In this document: positions 52,048 through 60,689 of the stretch, one piece after another
How positions within the stretch are numbered: the stretch's first letter is position 1
How the letters are laid out: each line of letters starts with the position of its first letter
Origin: an uncultured Actinomycetes bacterium
GTDB taxonomy: Bacteria > Actinomycetota > Actinomycetes > Nanopelagicales > Nanopelagicaceae
Reading direction: 5' to 3'
Length of the DNA stretch: 64,000 nucleotides
Assembly: GCA_903822425.1 (NCBI GenBank)
Contig: CAIJOY010000015.1
Span: 1-64,000 of the forward strand
Translations under genes and position numbers: made by a program
Notes under the pieces: model-generated
Databases searched by the model: none
Told to the model about the DNA's origin: nothing
Seen by the model: the letters and a program-made list of their open reading frames with translations, nothing else

Positions 52048-52830
52048 ATGCGCATCGAGGAATTATTGGTACCCGTGCTCTTCACGATAGCCGGCATAAT
52101 TGTTCTCTACGCGGAGGACGAAATCCACTTTGACCGTTTGAAAACCTACCCTGATAAAACTCATGTACGCGAACGTCTTGCAAAGATCGGCCGCGAAAAT
52201 GAATACGAATCCTTTCGGATAAAGCAGCTCATCAAGTCAATAATTGTCTTTTTTCTGACTTTTCTCTTTTTACTTGTACTCCTTCGAAGCCTACTTCCAA
52301 CATTATTGTTGGCGCTCATGAGCTCGGTAGCTGCATATTTCTATGTTGATCAACAACTAACTAAGGATGTAAGGAAATATCGTGCTGCAATTGAGAGTCA
52401 GTTTCCGGCAATTATTGAAATGTTGACCTTAGCGTTATCTGCTGGAGAAACACCGGTGAGCGCGATGACGCGGATTGCACAACGTTCACATGGTTCACTC
52501 GCCAACGAACTCAAAACAGTAATCAACAGCGTCAGGAGTGGGGCTCCATTTCATGTCGCACTAGATGCCTTAGGCAGGAGAGTGGAATCGGTAGTGATAC
52601 GGCGTTTTGTGGATGCACTCATCACCGCCATGTTGCGAGGAGCGCCACTTATTGATGTATTGCAACGTCACGCAGCAGAAGCCAGGCAGATTCAGCGAAA
52701 TCACTTGATGGATAAAGCGGGGAAAGCGGAAATTTCCATGATGATTCCTGTTGTATTTTTAATCTTGCCGGTATCAATCCTGTTTGCACTATGGCCCTCA
52801 TTAACACACCTCAACATATTTGCGGCCTAG
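52048..52830 (+). CDS. tadC: TadC-like inner-membrane platform protein
   Basis: About 260 residues from ATG 52048; the open frame reaches back to 51835 inside tadB. A membrane segment near the N-terminus, a hydrophobic pair around residues 70-105 and two C-terminal helices surround the T2SF core FPAIIEMLTLALSAGETPVSAM and VVIRRFVDALITAMLRGAPLIDVL. It is the second platform subunit of a Tad system. No pilin, prepilin peptidase or TadZ follows; the next gene is convergent putA, overlapping by 20 bases. Confidence 0.8.
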   Translation: MRIEELLVPVLFTIAGIIVLYAEDEIHFDRLKTYPDKTHVRERLAKIGRENEYESFRIKQLIKSIIVFFLTFLFLLVLLRSLLPTLLLALMSSVAAYFYVDQQLTKDVRKYRAAIESQFPAIIEMLTLALSAGETPVSAMTRIAQRSHGSLANELKTVINSVRSGAPFHVALDALGRRVESVVIRRFVDALITAMLRGAPLIDVLQRHAAEARQIQRNHLMDKAGKAEISMMIPVVFLILPVSILFALWPSLTHLNIFAA

Positions 52831-55800
52831 GCCCTGCTCCTATATTCCCGTAACGGTGATTGGTAATTGAGACGCTTTGTTCCAATAGCCAGCGTGGTCC
52901 TTCAACATCTCCACGAGCAGCAAGTGGGCGTTTGTCTGTGGAGATACCTTGATTGAGAAGTTCAAGGGTTGGCGCAATTTCCGATGAGAGCCAACGGACT
53001 TTATCTACATCAAATTTGGTTGCAAGTAATTCTGGAATACTTTCTACCGCCGCTTCAGGAGTTGAGGCGATGGGAGTTGGAGAACTGAACTGCACGGATG
53101 TCTTGCTTTCTTGTGCCACCCATTTAATGTAAATAAGGGATTCTTGCGAGAGCGTTTCATCAATGCGTACAAGAATTCCCTTTTTTGATGGCAGATAGCG
53201 CTGGTAGTTTCGTTCAACACTTAGCCCTGCAGGATCAATGGCTTTGCATCCAATCTCTTTCCACCATGTGGAAGATTGTGCGATGGTTTGTATCGATGAG
53301 GTCAGCGGGTTCCAACTGCGAAGGTTGTTGAGGTAGTTGGGACCACCTGCTTTAGATGTTGGACCAACGCTGCTGCGTTTCCACCCACCAAATGGTTGAC
53401 GATTCACAATTGCTCCGGTGGTACCGCGATTGACGTAGAGATTCCCAGCTTGTACTTGCGAGATCCAAAGTTCGCACTCGCCTTCATCTAATGAATGAAT
53501 TCCTGCAGTCAAACCGTAATCCACTTCGTTTTGCCATGTGATGGCGGTATGAAGATCGGGTGATTGCATTATGCCTAGCACTGGACCAAACCACTCAGTG
53601 CGATGACTCCATGAACCGGATTTGATTCCTAACTTCACACCAGGTGACCAGAGATATCCATTGCTATCTAGTTGCTGGGGTTTTACTAACCAACTCTCAC
53701 CGTCATCTAAAGTTGTGAGTGCCCGCAGCAAAGCACCAAGAGGTGGATGGATTATTGGTCCCATGGTTGTTGCGTAATCGGAACCAGCACCGACACTCAA
53801 ACTCTTTACAGCATCTTCTAGTTGTCGCAAGAAAGAAGGATTGTTGTAGATGCTCTTATCGATAATTCCTAAACTGGCAGCGCTGCATTTTTGTCCTCCA
53901 TGGCCAAATGATGATTGAACAAGATCTTTGACGGCACTATCGATATCAGCGCTAGCAGAAACGATGATTGAGTTTTTGCCACTTGTTTCAGCCATCAAGT
54001 GGATATTTGGTTGCCAGCCTGTAAACATTGCGGCAGTATCGAATGCGCCCGTGAGTATGACTGCATCGATTGCTGCATGAGTTACAAGGTGGCGACCTAC
54101 TTCATCATCGCGAGTTGAAACAAATTGAAGAACCTTTCTTGGTACCCCAGCTTTCCATAATTGTTGGGCGATCTTCCATGCTGTGGCAACTGTTTCTGGG
54201 GCAGATTTAAGAATGACTGTATTACCAGCGGCTAGCGCAGAACAAACTCCACCGACGGCAATGGCATAAGGAAAATTCCAAGGCGGAACGATCAAGACCG
54301 TCCCTAGGGCAGTTGAACCATTTTCTTTTTCTCGAGCAGACAGGGCGTAGAAACGTGCAAAATCTATTGCTTCACTTACTTCTGGATCTGCTTCAGCAAC
54401 GCTCTTGCCAGCATCGCGTGCCATCGTTGCGATTGTTTCTGCTCGCTCGGCTTGCATCATCACTGCAGCGCGTTCCAAAATTTCTCCTCGTGAAATTGCA
54501 CCTAATTTTTCCCATGCATCTTGTTCTCTATTAGCGCTTTCGACTGCTGCATCTATTTGCTCCATATCGGCGACGCTGTAGTGATACCAAAGTGCCCCAC
54601 CCCTGCCTGGGTCTAAACCAGGCTCAGTGTGCTGAGAATGAATTTCAAGTCCGTCGATTACGAGTGGGATGCGAAGGTCAGAAATTCCTTCAAGGTGAGC
54701 TCTGGCGCTATCGAGTTCATTTCTAAATATTGGGCTTGTTGAATCACCATCAGCTTCATTCTCAAATATTCCTTTTAAGTAGGAATCATGGCAATCATCA
54801 CGCTTAAGCAAATGCCGTCGAGAGTTCGTTGATACATGATGACGCTCTGTTACTGATTTTAAGAAACGGCTTTTTTGTTCCAAGAACTTCTCATTACCCA
54901 ACTTCATTTCAAATGAGGCACGCAGGTAGTTCTCCGTAGAAGTATTTTCATCTAACCGGCGAACTAGATAAGCAACAGCAGCAGGGAAATCATCGTGCCG
55001 TGTTACCGGGGTATAGAGCAATACATTTCCGGTTTTGCTGACGACGGCGAGTGCCTCAGCATTTGCCATCCCCTCCAACATTTCAATGTCTAGTTGTGCG
55101 CTGACCCCTCGAGCTTGAGCAACTTCAATAGCGAATGCAAGATGAAAAAGATTGTGGCTGGCGATTCCGATGCGGACCGCCTCGGCATGATCTGGACGAA
55201 GAGCGGCATCGATCAATCGCACATAGCTGGCATCCACATCAGATTTGCTTGCATATGGCGCAGCGATCCAGCCATGAAGTTCTGCTTCAGCTTTCTCCAT
55301 TGCCAAGTTTGCGCCTTTTACCAAGCGAATCTTAATTTGGCCACCACCGGATTCTTTTCGCAGTTTTGCCCAGTGAACCAAATCGGCAAAGACGGAATGC
55401 GATTCTGGGAGGTAGGCCTGCAGAACAATTCCTGCATCCATCTTCATAAACTTTTCTTCTGTTAGTAGCTGCTTAAAAACAGCAACAGTGATCTCTAGAT
55501 CGCGAAATTCTTCCATATCCAAATTAATGAAGGTTTTATTGATAAGAGCCTGCGAATATAAAGTCCGTAATCTTGTTGCTACACGTTCAACAGAGCCATC
55601 AAGGTCGACTGTGATCAATTGGCTGGCGATGGAGGAAATCTTCACAGATGCATAATTAACTTCTGGACGCTGAACCATTTCAATGACCGATGCAAGTCGC
55701 TCTTGCGCTTCATGATCTCCAAGGACTGCTTCACCTAGGACGTTAATATTTAATCGTGCATGATCGTTATCTCGATTTTTTATATGCCGGGCCAGCAGCG

Positions 55801-56200
55801 GTTTTTCTGCCGGCAAAATGATTCCGGTAGCAGCCATGCGTACTCGAGCATGAACAACTTTCATCACAAGAGATGGAAATATATGTGAAATGAGACTAAT
55901 AACTTTCAGTCCTACAAAATCTATAAATCCTAAACCTGAGACTGAAGCACTTCGCGAAACTTTGCGCAAAGTGCGTGCTGCACTGGGCATTGAACTCATG
56001 CGCATTACTTCATCCGTTAAGGACATAGTTAATGCGATAGCTGCTGGATCCCTGAGTAAGCGCGCAAAACGTTTGCGGTTTGCTTCATCATGCCTAGAGC
56101 GTTTCTTGTCAGAATTACTGAGAAGTTCGGCAACTGATGCAATAGCGTTTTGAGTGAGTTGATCAACATCACTGCGAGTTTCAAACGGTTGAGATTGCAT
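52811..56200 (-). CDS. putA: Bifunctional proline dehydrogenase/L-glutamate gamma-semialdehyde dehydrogenase
   Basis: About 1129 residues from ATG 56200, with GAGGGG upstream. The N-terminal proline dehydrogenase barrel (residues 80-440) has LARHIKNRDNDHARLNINVLGEA and IRLVKGANLAMEKAEAE. The aldehyde dehydrogenase half has VPPWNFPYAIAVGGVCSALAAGN, the Lys-containing VILTGAFDTAA, and catalytic Cys in FGHGGQKCSAAS. It takes proline to glutamate with electrons entering the quinone pool. No DNA-binding domain is present, so it does not autoregulate like E. coli PutA. Overlaps tadC by 20 bases at the 3' end. Confidence 0.94.
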   Translation of the reverse strand: MQSQPFETRSDVDQLTQNAIASVAELLSNSDKKRSRHDEANRKRFARLLRDPAAIALTMSLTDEVMRMSSMPSAARTLRKVSRSASVSGLGFIDFVGLKVISLISHIFPSLVMKVVHARVRMAATGIILPAEKPLLARHIKNRDNDHARLNINVLGEAVLGDHEAQERLASVIEMVQRPEVNYASVKISSIASQLITVDLDGSVERVATRLRTLYSQALINKTFINLDMEEFRDLEITVAVFKQLLTEEKFMKMDAGIVLQAYLPESHSVFADLVHWAKLRKESGGGQIKIRLVKGANLAMEKAEAELHGWIAAPYASKSDVDASYVRLIDAALRPDHAEAVRIGIASHNLFHLAFAIEVAQARGVSAQLDIEMLEGMANAEALAVVSKTGNVLLYTPVTRHDDFPAAVAYLVRRLDENTSTENYLRASFEMKLGNEKFLEQKSRFLKSVTERHHVSTNSRRHLLKRDDCHDSYLKGIFENEADGDSTSPIFRNELDSARAHLEGISDLRIPLVIDGLEIHSQHTEPGLDPGRGGALWYHYSVADMEQIDAAVESANREQDAWEKLGAISRGEILERAAVMMQAERAETIATMARDAGKSVAEADPEVSEAIDFARFYALSAREKENGSTALGTVLIVPPWNFPYAIAVGGVCSALAAGNTVILKSAPETVATAWKIAQQLWKAGVPRKVLQFVSTRDDEVGRHLVTHAAIDAVILTGAFDTAAMFTGWQPNIHLMAETSGKNSIIVSASADIDSAVKDLVQSSFGHGGQKCSAASLGIIDKSIYNNPSFLRQLEDAVKSLSVGAGSDYATTMGPIIHPPLGALLRALTTLDDGESWLVKPQQLDSNGYLWSPGVKLGIKSGSWSHRTEWFGPVLGIMQSPDLHTAITWQNEVDYGLTAGIHSLDEGECELWISQVQAGNLYVNRGTTGAIVNRQPFGGWKRSSVGPTSKAGGPNYLNNLRSWNPLTSSIQTIAQSSTWWKEIGCKAIDPAGLSVERNYQRYLPSKKGILVRIDETLSQESLIYIKWVAQESKTSVQFSSPTPIASTPEAAVESIPELLATKFDVDKVRWLSSEIAPTLELLNQGISTDKRPLAARGDVEGPRWLLEQSVSITNHRYGNIGAGPRPQIC

Positions 56201-56254
56201 CACGTCCCCTCATTTCGTGCTCATCATAGGGAGTAAGAACCTTGCTGTGTACTG

Positions 56255-56929
56255 CTAGAGAAGGATTGCCAAAGTGGCCATCAACACAATGGTGAAAGGC
56301 AAGGACTGCATAATCCCTTTGAGTGTTGCCACCGTGGCATCAGCCCCAGAGCGCTTTTGATTGAATGCACCAAGAACCGAAGCAATAACCGGATAAGTGG
56401 AGAGCGCACCTGAAACTCTTGCTCCCAATAACGAGGCAAGCCCTGTGAGAGAAAGAATAACAATTAACGTAACAGCGATTCGAGCTGGCAACTCCCAACG
56501 AGGAGGACTTATGAGGCGGTTCTGTTTTGAATATTGTGGCCAAAATTTCGTTACGAGATACCAGGTGATCAAAAGTGACGGCAATAGAAAAATAAGTGGT
56601 ATTTCAAAACTTGTTAAGAACGCCCCTGTAGCAATGCAGGCAATCGTTCCTGTTGAAAGCGCTTGATACCAATTAAGTTTGAGAGCTGTGATGGCATACG
56701 TCCAAGCAAAAACCATCAGTGCCACTTGTCCTACTAAAACACCATGTGCTGCACGCGCGGCAAAGGCACTTCCTTCTTGTAAATATATGATGAAGATAAA
56801 GGGGCCAGTTGTTAAAGGAAGGCCAATTAAGAGACCACCAATGCGATCACCCCAGCGTCTTTGGATAAAACTTACTAGGGCAACAAATATTGGCGCTAAG
56901 AAAAGTTTTAGTGCCAACAGTGATGTCAC
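56255..56929 (-). CDS. Membrane protein with internal duplication, coupled to the racemase gene
   Basis: 224 residues, starting at GTG 56929 one base after the racemase gene's stop, so translation is coupled. About seven hydrophobic helices are predicted. Residues 26-67 (beginning WGDRIGGLLIGLPLTTGP) and 168-209 (beginning LGARVSGALSTYPVIASV) align as a repeat with shared G-x-R-[IV]-x-G, a Pro and a spaced G-x-x-A pattern, consistent with a duplicated transporter fold. Uncharacterised membrane proteins of this type are widespread in bacteria, from memory. A role in moving an amino acid or acyl-amino acid is inferred from context only. Confidence 0.7.
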   Translation of the reverse strand: MTSLLALKLFLAPIFVALVSFIQRRWGDRIGGLLIGLPLTTGPFIFIIYLQEGSAFAARAAHGVLVGQVALMVFAWTYAITALKLNWYQALSTGTIACIATGAFLTSFEIPLIFLLPSLLITWYLVTKFWPQYSKQNRLISPPRWELPARIAVTLIVILSLTGLASLLGARVSGALSTYPVIASVLGAFNQKRSGADATVATLKGIMQSLPFTIVLMATLAILL

Positions 56930-56930
56930 G

Positions 56931-58040
56931 TTAGGAAGCCAGGATTACTTTCTTTGCACTCGTAATTTCATCGACGAAATCCAAATCAATATCGACACCA
57001 ATTCCTGGGCCTGTTGGAACTGTGAGTCTGCCATCAACCATTACAAATGGATTGGTGATGTCGCGAGTAAAGAAGCGAGATGAAGCACTTGTATCCCCAG
57101 GCAGCGTGAATCCAGGCAAAGATGCCAGTGCAACGTTCGCAGCTCGTCCAATACCTGTTTCAATCATTCCGCCACACCAAACTGGAATGTCATTTTCAAC
57201 GCACAAGTCATGAATTTTTACTGACTCAAGATATCCGCCAACACGACCAGGTTTGATGTTAATGACTGTCGTCGCTTTCAATGCAAGGGCATCACGTGCA
57301 GATTCAAAGGAGGTAATCGATTCATCGAGACAAATAGGGGTATCAACTTCTGCGGCCAGCATGGCATGACCTAAGACGTCATGTTCATCAAGAGGTTGCT
57401 CTATAAGCAGCAAGTTAAATGGATCTAATTTCTTAAGCAACCCAAAATCATCCCGAGAAAAGGCTTGATTGGCATCAACTTGTAGCGGGATATTGGGCCA
57501 GAGTCCCCGAATAACGCTTACTGGTTCAATGTTCCAACCGTGTTCAATCTTCAACTTAATTCTGCGATAGCCGTCGGAGACGTATTGAGAGACTTCTTCA
57601 ACGAGTGCATCAATACTTGGGGCAATTCCAACAGAAACTCCACAATCAATTTCTTTCTTTGAGGAACCCAAATATGAAGCAAATGATTTTCCTTCAAGTT
57701 TAAGTTGTGCATCCAAGATTGCTGTTTCCAGAGTTGATTTCGCCATTTGATGCCCAAGGATGGGACGGAACAGCCCAGCAAGGTCTTCAGCACGGACATC
57801 TCCTGCAGCAAATAGGCGAGGAAGCAAGAACCGTTCTATGACATCTTGAGCGCCCGACATGTATTCGGGAGAGTAGAGCGGTTCGATCATCGCAACACAT
57901 TCGGCCCAACCATCAACACCTTCATGCGTTGAGACTTTCATAAGAAGGAGGTCTCGGTTGTATTCAATTCCGAAAGATGTACGAAAAGGGCGAACAAGTG
58001 GAAGTTGCAGAATTCGTAGCTCCACGCTTTTGATCTTCAT
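56931..58040 (-). CDS. Enolase-superfamily o-succinylbenzoate synthase/N-succinylamino acid racemase
   Basis: 369 residues. The MLE-type barrel carries the KxK pair in RRIKLKIEHG near residue 165, the metal ligands in VDANQAF, LIEQPL and ICLDESI, and the second Lys in INIKPGRVGG. Family members are either MenC of menaquinone synthesis or NSAR, which racemises N-succinylamino acids, and some do both. The adjacent GNAT acyltransferase gene (15 bases upstream) is the signature of the D- to L-amino acid conversion pathway described in Geobacillus. No other men genes are near, favouring NSAR. Confidence 0.82.
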   Translation of the reverse strand: MKIKSVELRILQLPLVRPFRTSFGIEYNRDLLLMKVSTHEGVDGWAECVAMIEPLYSPEYMSGAQDVIERFLLPRLFAAGDVRAEDLAGLFRPILGHQMAKSTLETAILDAQLKLEGKSFASYLGSSKKEIDCGVSVGIAPSIDALVEEVSQYVSDGYRRIKLKIEHGWNIEPVSVIRGLWPNIPLQVDANQAFSRDDFGLLKKLDPFNLLLIEQPLDEHDVLGHAMLAAEVDTPICLDESITSFESARDALALKATTVINIKPGRVGGYLESVKIHDLCVENDIPVWCGGMIETGIGRAANVALASLPGFTLPGDTSASSRFFTRDITNPFVMVDGRLTVPTGPGIGVDIDLDFVDEITSAKKVILAS

Positions 58041-58055
58041 AAGTGTTGCCCTTTC

Positions 58056-58823
58056 TTATTTCGTTGAAGTACTAGATTGAGTGACAATGTACGCGCCATC
58101 TTCAGTAAATCCCGTAATCTGCCATCCAGCGCTGAGCCTTGGGTGTAGTTGAGCGCGAAGGGCGTATCTCCATTGGCTCGCAAGTGCTGCATCATCAGTT
58201 CGCAGCGCGATGATGTCTTCAGGTAAGTAGCAAAGAACACTTGTTCCAGAGACTTCCCGTTGTACGGGTGCCCCACTTACATTTGCAAGAGCGACGGGAA
58301 TTGCCTCACCACTAATAGTTGGGGACCAATCTTTTGAGATTTCCCAATGAGCAATAACGCGGTCAGTTGGGTCATTAGCATTGAGAGCATCTGGCATTTC
58401 ACCGTAAAAGTCAGGGAAGTAGTCATAGATTCTTACCCCAAGTCTGACAATATTTAATTTAGCATTTCGGCGAACGAGTGGGTCAAATGTCCAGGTGATG
58501 GTTTGATACCCGCGCGCTAGCGCCCACTCCCTCTGATGCAATTTCAATTCTCTGCCAATATTGAGGTTTCGGAATTTCTCCTTGACTGCAGCCATGTGCG
58601 AATGCAAATGCAAGTGTTTGTTTTCATCGACTCCAGGAAAAGCTAATGCGGCAGCGACTATTTCACCATCGACAAATGCACCAGCAATGTATGCGCCATT
58701 GTGAACTAAGGCTTGAAGTAAATTGGAAGTGACTTGAGTTTCATCACTGGGCCAGACTTCATTAAAGAGTTCGCGAGCTAAGTCTTGCTCGGCAAGCCCT
58801 GTGAGGACTCGAACGGTGGCCAT
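58056..58823 (-). CDS. GNAT acyltransferase, probable D-amino acid N-succinyltransferase partner of NSAR
   Basis: 255 residues. The GNAT core is visible in HLHSHMAAVKEKFRNLNIGRELKLHQREWAL, where the R-x-x-x-I-G-x-x-L segment is the acyl-CoA pyrophosphate loop, followed by ITWTFDPLVRRNAKLNIVRLGVRIYDYFPDFYG, a block that I associate with the GNAT proteins encoded beside N-succinylamino acid racemases. The C-terminal 100 residues are not part of the core. It is upstream of the racemase gene on the same strand. TAGGCT (58830-58835) ends six bases before the ATG. The donor and acceptor are inferred. Confidence 0.75.
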   Translation of the reverse strand: MATVRVLTGLAEQDLARELFNEVWPSDETQVTSNLLQALVHNGAYIAGAFVDGEIVAAALAFPGVDENKHLHLHSHMAAVKEKFRNLNIGRELKLHQREWALARGYQTITWTFDPLVRRNAKLNIVRLGVRIYDYFPDFYGEMPDALNANDPTDRVIAHWEISKDWSPTISGEAIPVALANVSGAPVQREVSGTSVLCYLPEDIIALRTDDAALASQWRYALRAQLHPRLSAGWQITGFTEDGAYIVTQSSTSTK

Positions 58824-58829
58824 GGAGTC

Positions 58830-58873
58830 AGCCTAGAACATAGGACGACAATTGATGTCGGGGGACCTAGGCT
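58830..58873. promoter_or_regulatory. Divergent TAGGCT -10 boxes for the GNAT and quinone oxidoreductase genes
   Basis: TAGGCT on the minus strand (58830-58835) ends six bases before ATG 58823, and TAGGCT on the plus strand (58868-58873) ends seven bases before ATG 58881. Both genes appear to have leaderless mRNAs. Confidence 0.55.
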
Positions 58874-58880
58874 ATTAAGC

Positions 58881-59831
58881 ATGAAAGCAATAAAAGTTTC
58901 TGAATTCGGCGGCCCCGACGTCATGAAGTTGGTGGATTTACCTGATCCCACCCCGGGTGAGAACGAGGAACTGATTAACATCACCTCCATAGGTGTCAAT
59001 TATGCAGACACACATCAGATTGAAAATAGTTATCGAGTGCCACAAACACTTCCGCTTTATCCAGGTCTGGAAGTTGTTGGAACGACTTTGAGTGGTCGCC
59101 GAGTTTTAGCTTCTGTTGGGCACGGTGCCTACGCACAAAAAGCTATAGCAAATAGAAACCTGATCATTGATATTCCAGCAGGAGTTTCAGATGAACAAGC
59201 CCTGGCCATGTTGGTGCAAGGAACAACCGCTTGGCATATCTTGAAAACAGTTGGCCACCTACAGGCAGGTGAATGTGTTGTGATTCATGCAGCAGCAGGT
59301 GGAGTTGGCTGTCTTGCTATTCAATTAGCAAAAATGTGGGGTGCCAAAGTCATTGCTGTCACATCATCTGGAACTAAAAAAGATTTAACGTTCTCACTTG
59401 GGGCGGATCAATGGGTAGATGCCAATTCAGAAGACTTACAAGGCGACATTCGCGCAGCTAACGATGGCAAGCGCCCAGAATTGATTTTAGAGATGGTGGG
59501 CGGGAAAACTTTTGATGATTCACTTGCTATCTTGGCTCCGTTTGGTCGCCTCGTCACATTTGGAATGGCATCACGTAAGCCTCCGACGCTTGTGCAACCA
59601 GCCACTCTCATAGGTGGAACAAAGACGATTGCCGGGTTTTGGTTGGGTAATTGTTTTAATAATAAGGAATTTCTCAATGATGTGATTGTCGAACTTTTTG
59701 CGTTGATTGTTGCCGGCAAACTCACACCTGTAGTCGGACCTATTTTTCCTTTGACTCAGGCGGCCCAGGCGCACAGAGCAATCGTTGCTCGCGAAACAAC
59801 AGGAAAAGTGACCTTGAATCCAGCGTTGTAA
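58881..59831 (+). CDS. Zinc-independent quinone oxidoreductase (MDR superfamily)
   Basis: 316 residues from ATG 58881; the longer open frame begins in the divergent gene's promoter. IGVNYADTHQIENSYRVPQTLPLYPGLEVVG replaces the zinc-ligand region of alcohol dehydrogenases and is typical of QOR-type MDR proteins. The cofactor site is HAAAGGVGCLAIQLAKMWGAKVIA, the AAxGGVG motif of NADPH-preferring members. It reduces quinones or enones. Its promoter faces the GNAT gene. The physiological substrate is unknown. Confidence 0.87.
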   Translation: MKAIKVSEFGGPDVMKLVDLPDPTPGENEELINITSIGVNYADTHQIENSYRVPQTLPLYPGLEVVGTTLSGRRVLASVGHGAYAQKAIANRNLIIDIPAGVSDEQALAMLVQGTTAWHILKTVGHLQAGECVVIHAAAGGVGCLAIQLAKMWGAKVIAVTSSGTKKDLTFSLGADQWVDANSEDLQGDIRAANDGKRPELILEMVGGKTFDDSLAILAPFGRLVTFGMASRKPPTLVQPATLIGGTKTIAGFWLGNCFNNKEFLNDVIVELFALIVAGKLTPVVGPIFPLTQAAQAHRAIVARETTGKVTLNPAL

Positions 59832-59893
59832 TGCCTAGTAACGAGATGATTTTTAGATTAGAGAGGTGAACCTGTACGCTCACTTCTTGATCA

Positions 59894-59966
59894 GCCCCCC
59901 TAGCTCAGTCGGTAGAGTGTTTCCATGGTAAGGAAAAGGTCAACGGTTCGATTCCGTTGGGGGGCT
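59894..59966 (+). tRNA. tRNA-Thr (GGT)
   Basis: Cloverleaf: acceptor GCCCCCC with GGGGGGC, D stem GCTC/GAGT, anticodon stem TTTCC/GGAAA with loop ATGGTAA (anticodon GGT), T arm AACGG-TTCGATT-CCGTT. No CCA is encoded. It is 12 bases from the next tRNA, in the tRNA-tRNA-rpmG arrangement common in actinobacteria. Confidence 0.95.
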
Positions 59967-59978
59967 CGAAGTACCTTT

Positions 59979-60052
59979 GGCGGGGTAGCTCAGCTTGGTA
60001 GAGCAAGCGGCTCATAATCGCTGTGTCGTGGGTTCGAATCCCGCCTCCGCTA
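59979..60052 (+). tRNA. Elongator tRNA-Met (CAT)
   Basis: Acceptor GGCGGGG pairs with CTCCGCT, D arm GCTC-GAGC, anticodon stem AGCGG/TCGCT around CTCATAA (anticodon CAT), T arm GTGGG-TTCGAAT-CCCGC. It lacks the three-G-C anticodon stem and the C1 mismatch of the initiator at 36736, so it is elongator Met. A lysidine-modified Ile tRNA is less likely, since the sequence matches actinobacterial Met tRNAs from memory. Confidence 0.92.
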
Positions 60053-60129
60053 CTAGTAAAAACCTGCAATTTCGCGACAAGCAGGGTCGTCGGGTAACCT
60101 GACGCCCTAATCTACGAAGGAGATTTACC

Positions 60130-60300
60130 ATGGCAAGTAAGAGCGCGGACGTTCGTCCAAAGATCACCATGGCCTGCGTGGATTGCAAAGAACGTAATTA
60201 CATTACGAAGAAGAACCGTCGTAATGATCCAGATCGTCTTGAACTTAAGAAGTTCTGCCCACGTTGCAAATCTTCAACACTTCATCGCGAAACCCGCTAA
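60130..60300 (+). CDS. rpmG: 50S ribosomal protein L33
   Basis: 56 residues starting [20 protein letters not shown], with AAGGAG eight bases before the ATG. The second CxxC knuckle (KKFCPRCK) makes it a zinc-binding C+ form, which under zinc starvation is often replaced by a C- copy. The stop codon TAA overlaps the next ATG by one base (TAATG), so it is coupled to hadA. The tRNA-Thr, tRNA-Met and rpmG order is conserved in actinobacteria. Confidence 0.96.
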   Translation: MASKSADVRPKITMACVDCKERNYITKKNRRNDPDRLELKKFCPRCKSSTLHRETR

Positions 60301-60689
60301 TGCTCAACCCCGATTCGGTCGGGCGCACGTTCCACAGTGCGGAAGAAGTTCTGGTTACGCAATCTGAAATTCAAGCCTTTGCTGCCGTGCTCGGCGAAAC
60401 TGATACCTCGGTAGCCCCGCCTACGTTTTCTATCCGCATTACATTGGCGCAATCACAAGTGCTTTTATCTGATCCAAGCGTGGGACTAGATTGGGCACGA
60501 CTTGTTCATGGAGATCAGAAATTTGAAATCTATCGCCCAATCCTCGCCGGGGATCGTTTGAAATGTTCATCTACGATTGAAAATTATAAAGTTGCTGCCG
60601 GAAATGAAATTGTCACGGTGAGATCAGATTTGCACGCAGCCTCTGAACTAGTCGTTTCTACATGGTCGACGCTGGTGGTGCGCGCATGA
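60300..60689 (+). CDS. hadA: MaoC/FAS1-like dehydratase subunit, non-catalytic (HadA type)
   Basis: 129 residues from ATG 60300, directly overlapping the rpmG stop; a longer frame from 60264 lies inside rpm[36 protein letters not shown] resembles the HadA N-terminus. It keeps the hotdog fold but lacks the G-D-x-N-P-x-H hydratase motif found in its partner, as expected for the substrate-holding subunit. It probably acts with HadB as a (3R)-hydroxyacyl dehydratase of fatty acid synthesis. The ATGA overlap with hadB ensures equal synthesis. Confidence 0.85.
   Translation: MLNPDSVGRTFHSAEEVLVTQSEIQAFAAVLGETDTSVAPPTFSIRITLAQSQVLLSDPSVGLDWARLVHGDQKFEIYRPILAGDRLKCSSTIENYKVAAGNEIVTVRSDLHAASELVVSTWSTLVVRA

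Noticed and set aside
60053-60129. A riboswitch or ribosomal-protein leader before rpmG
   Set aside because: The 77 bases hold only a modest hairpin and a normal ribosome site; no known motif is visible.
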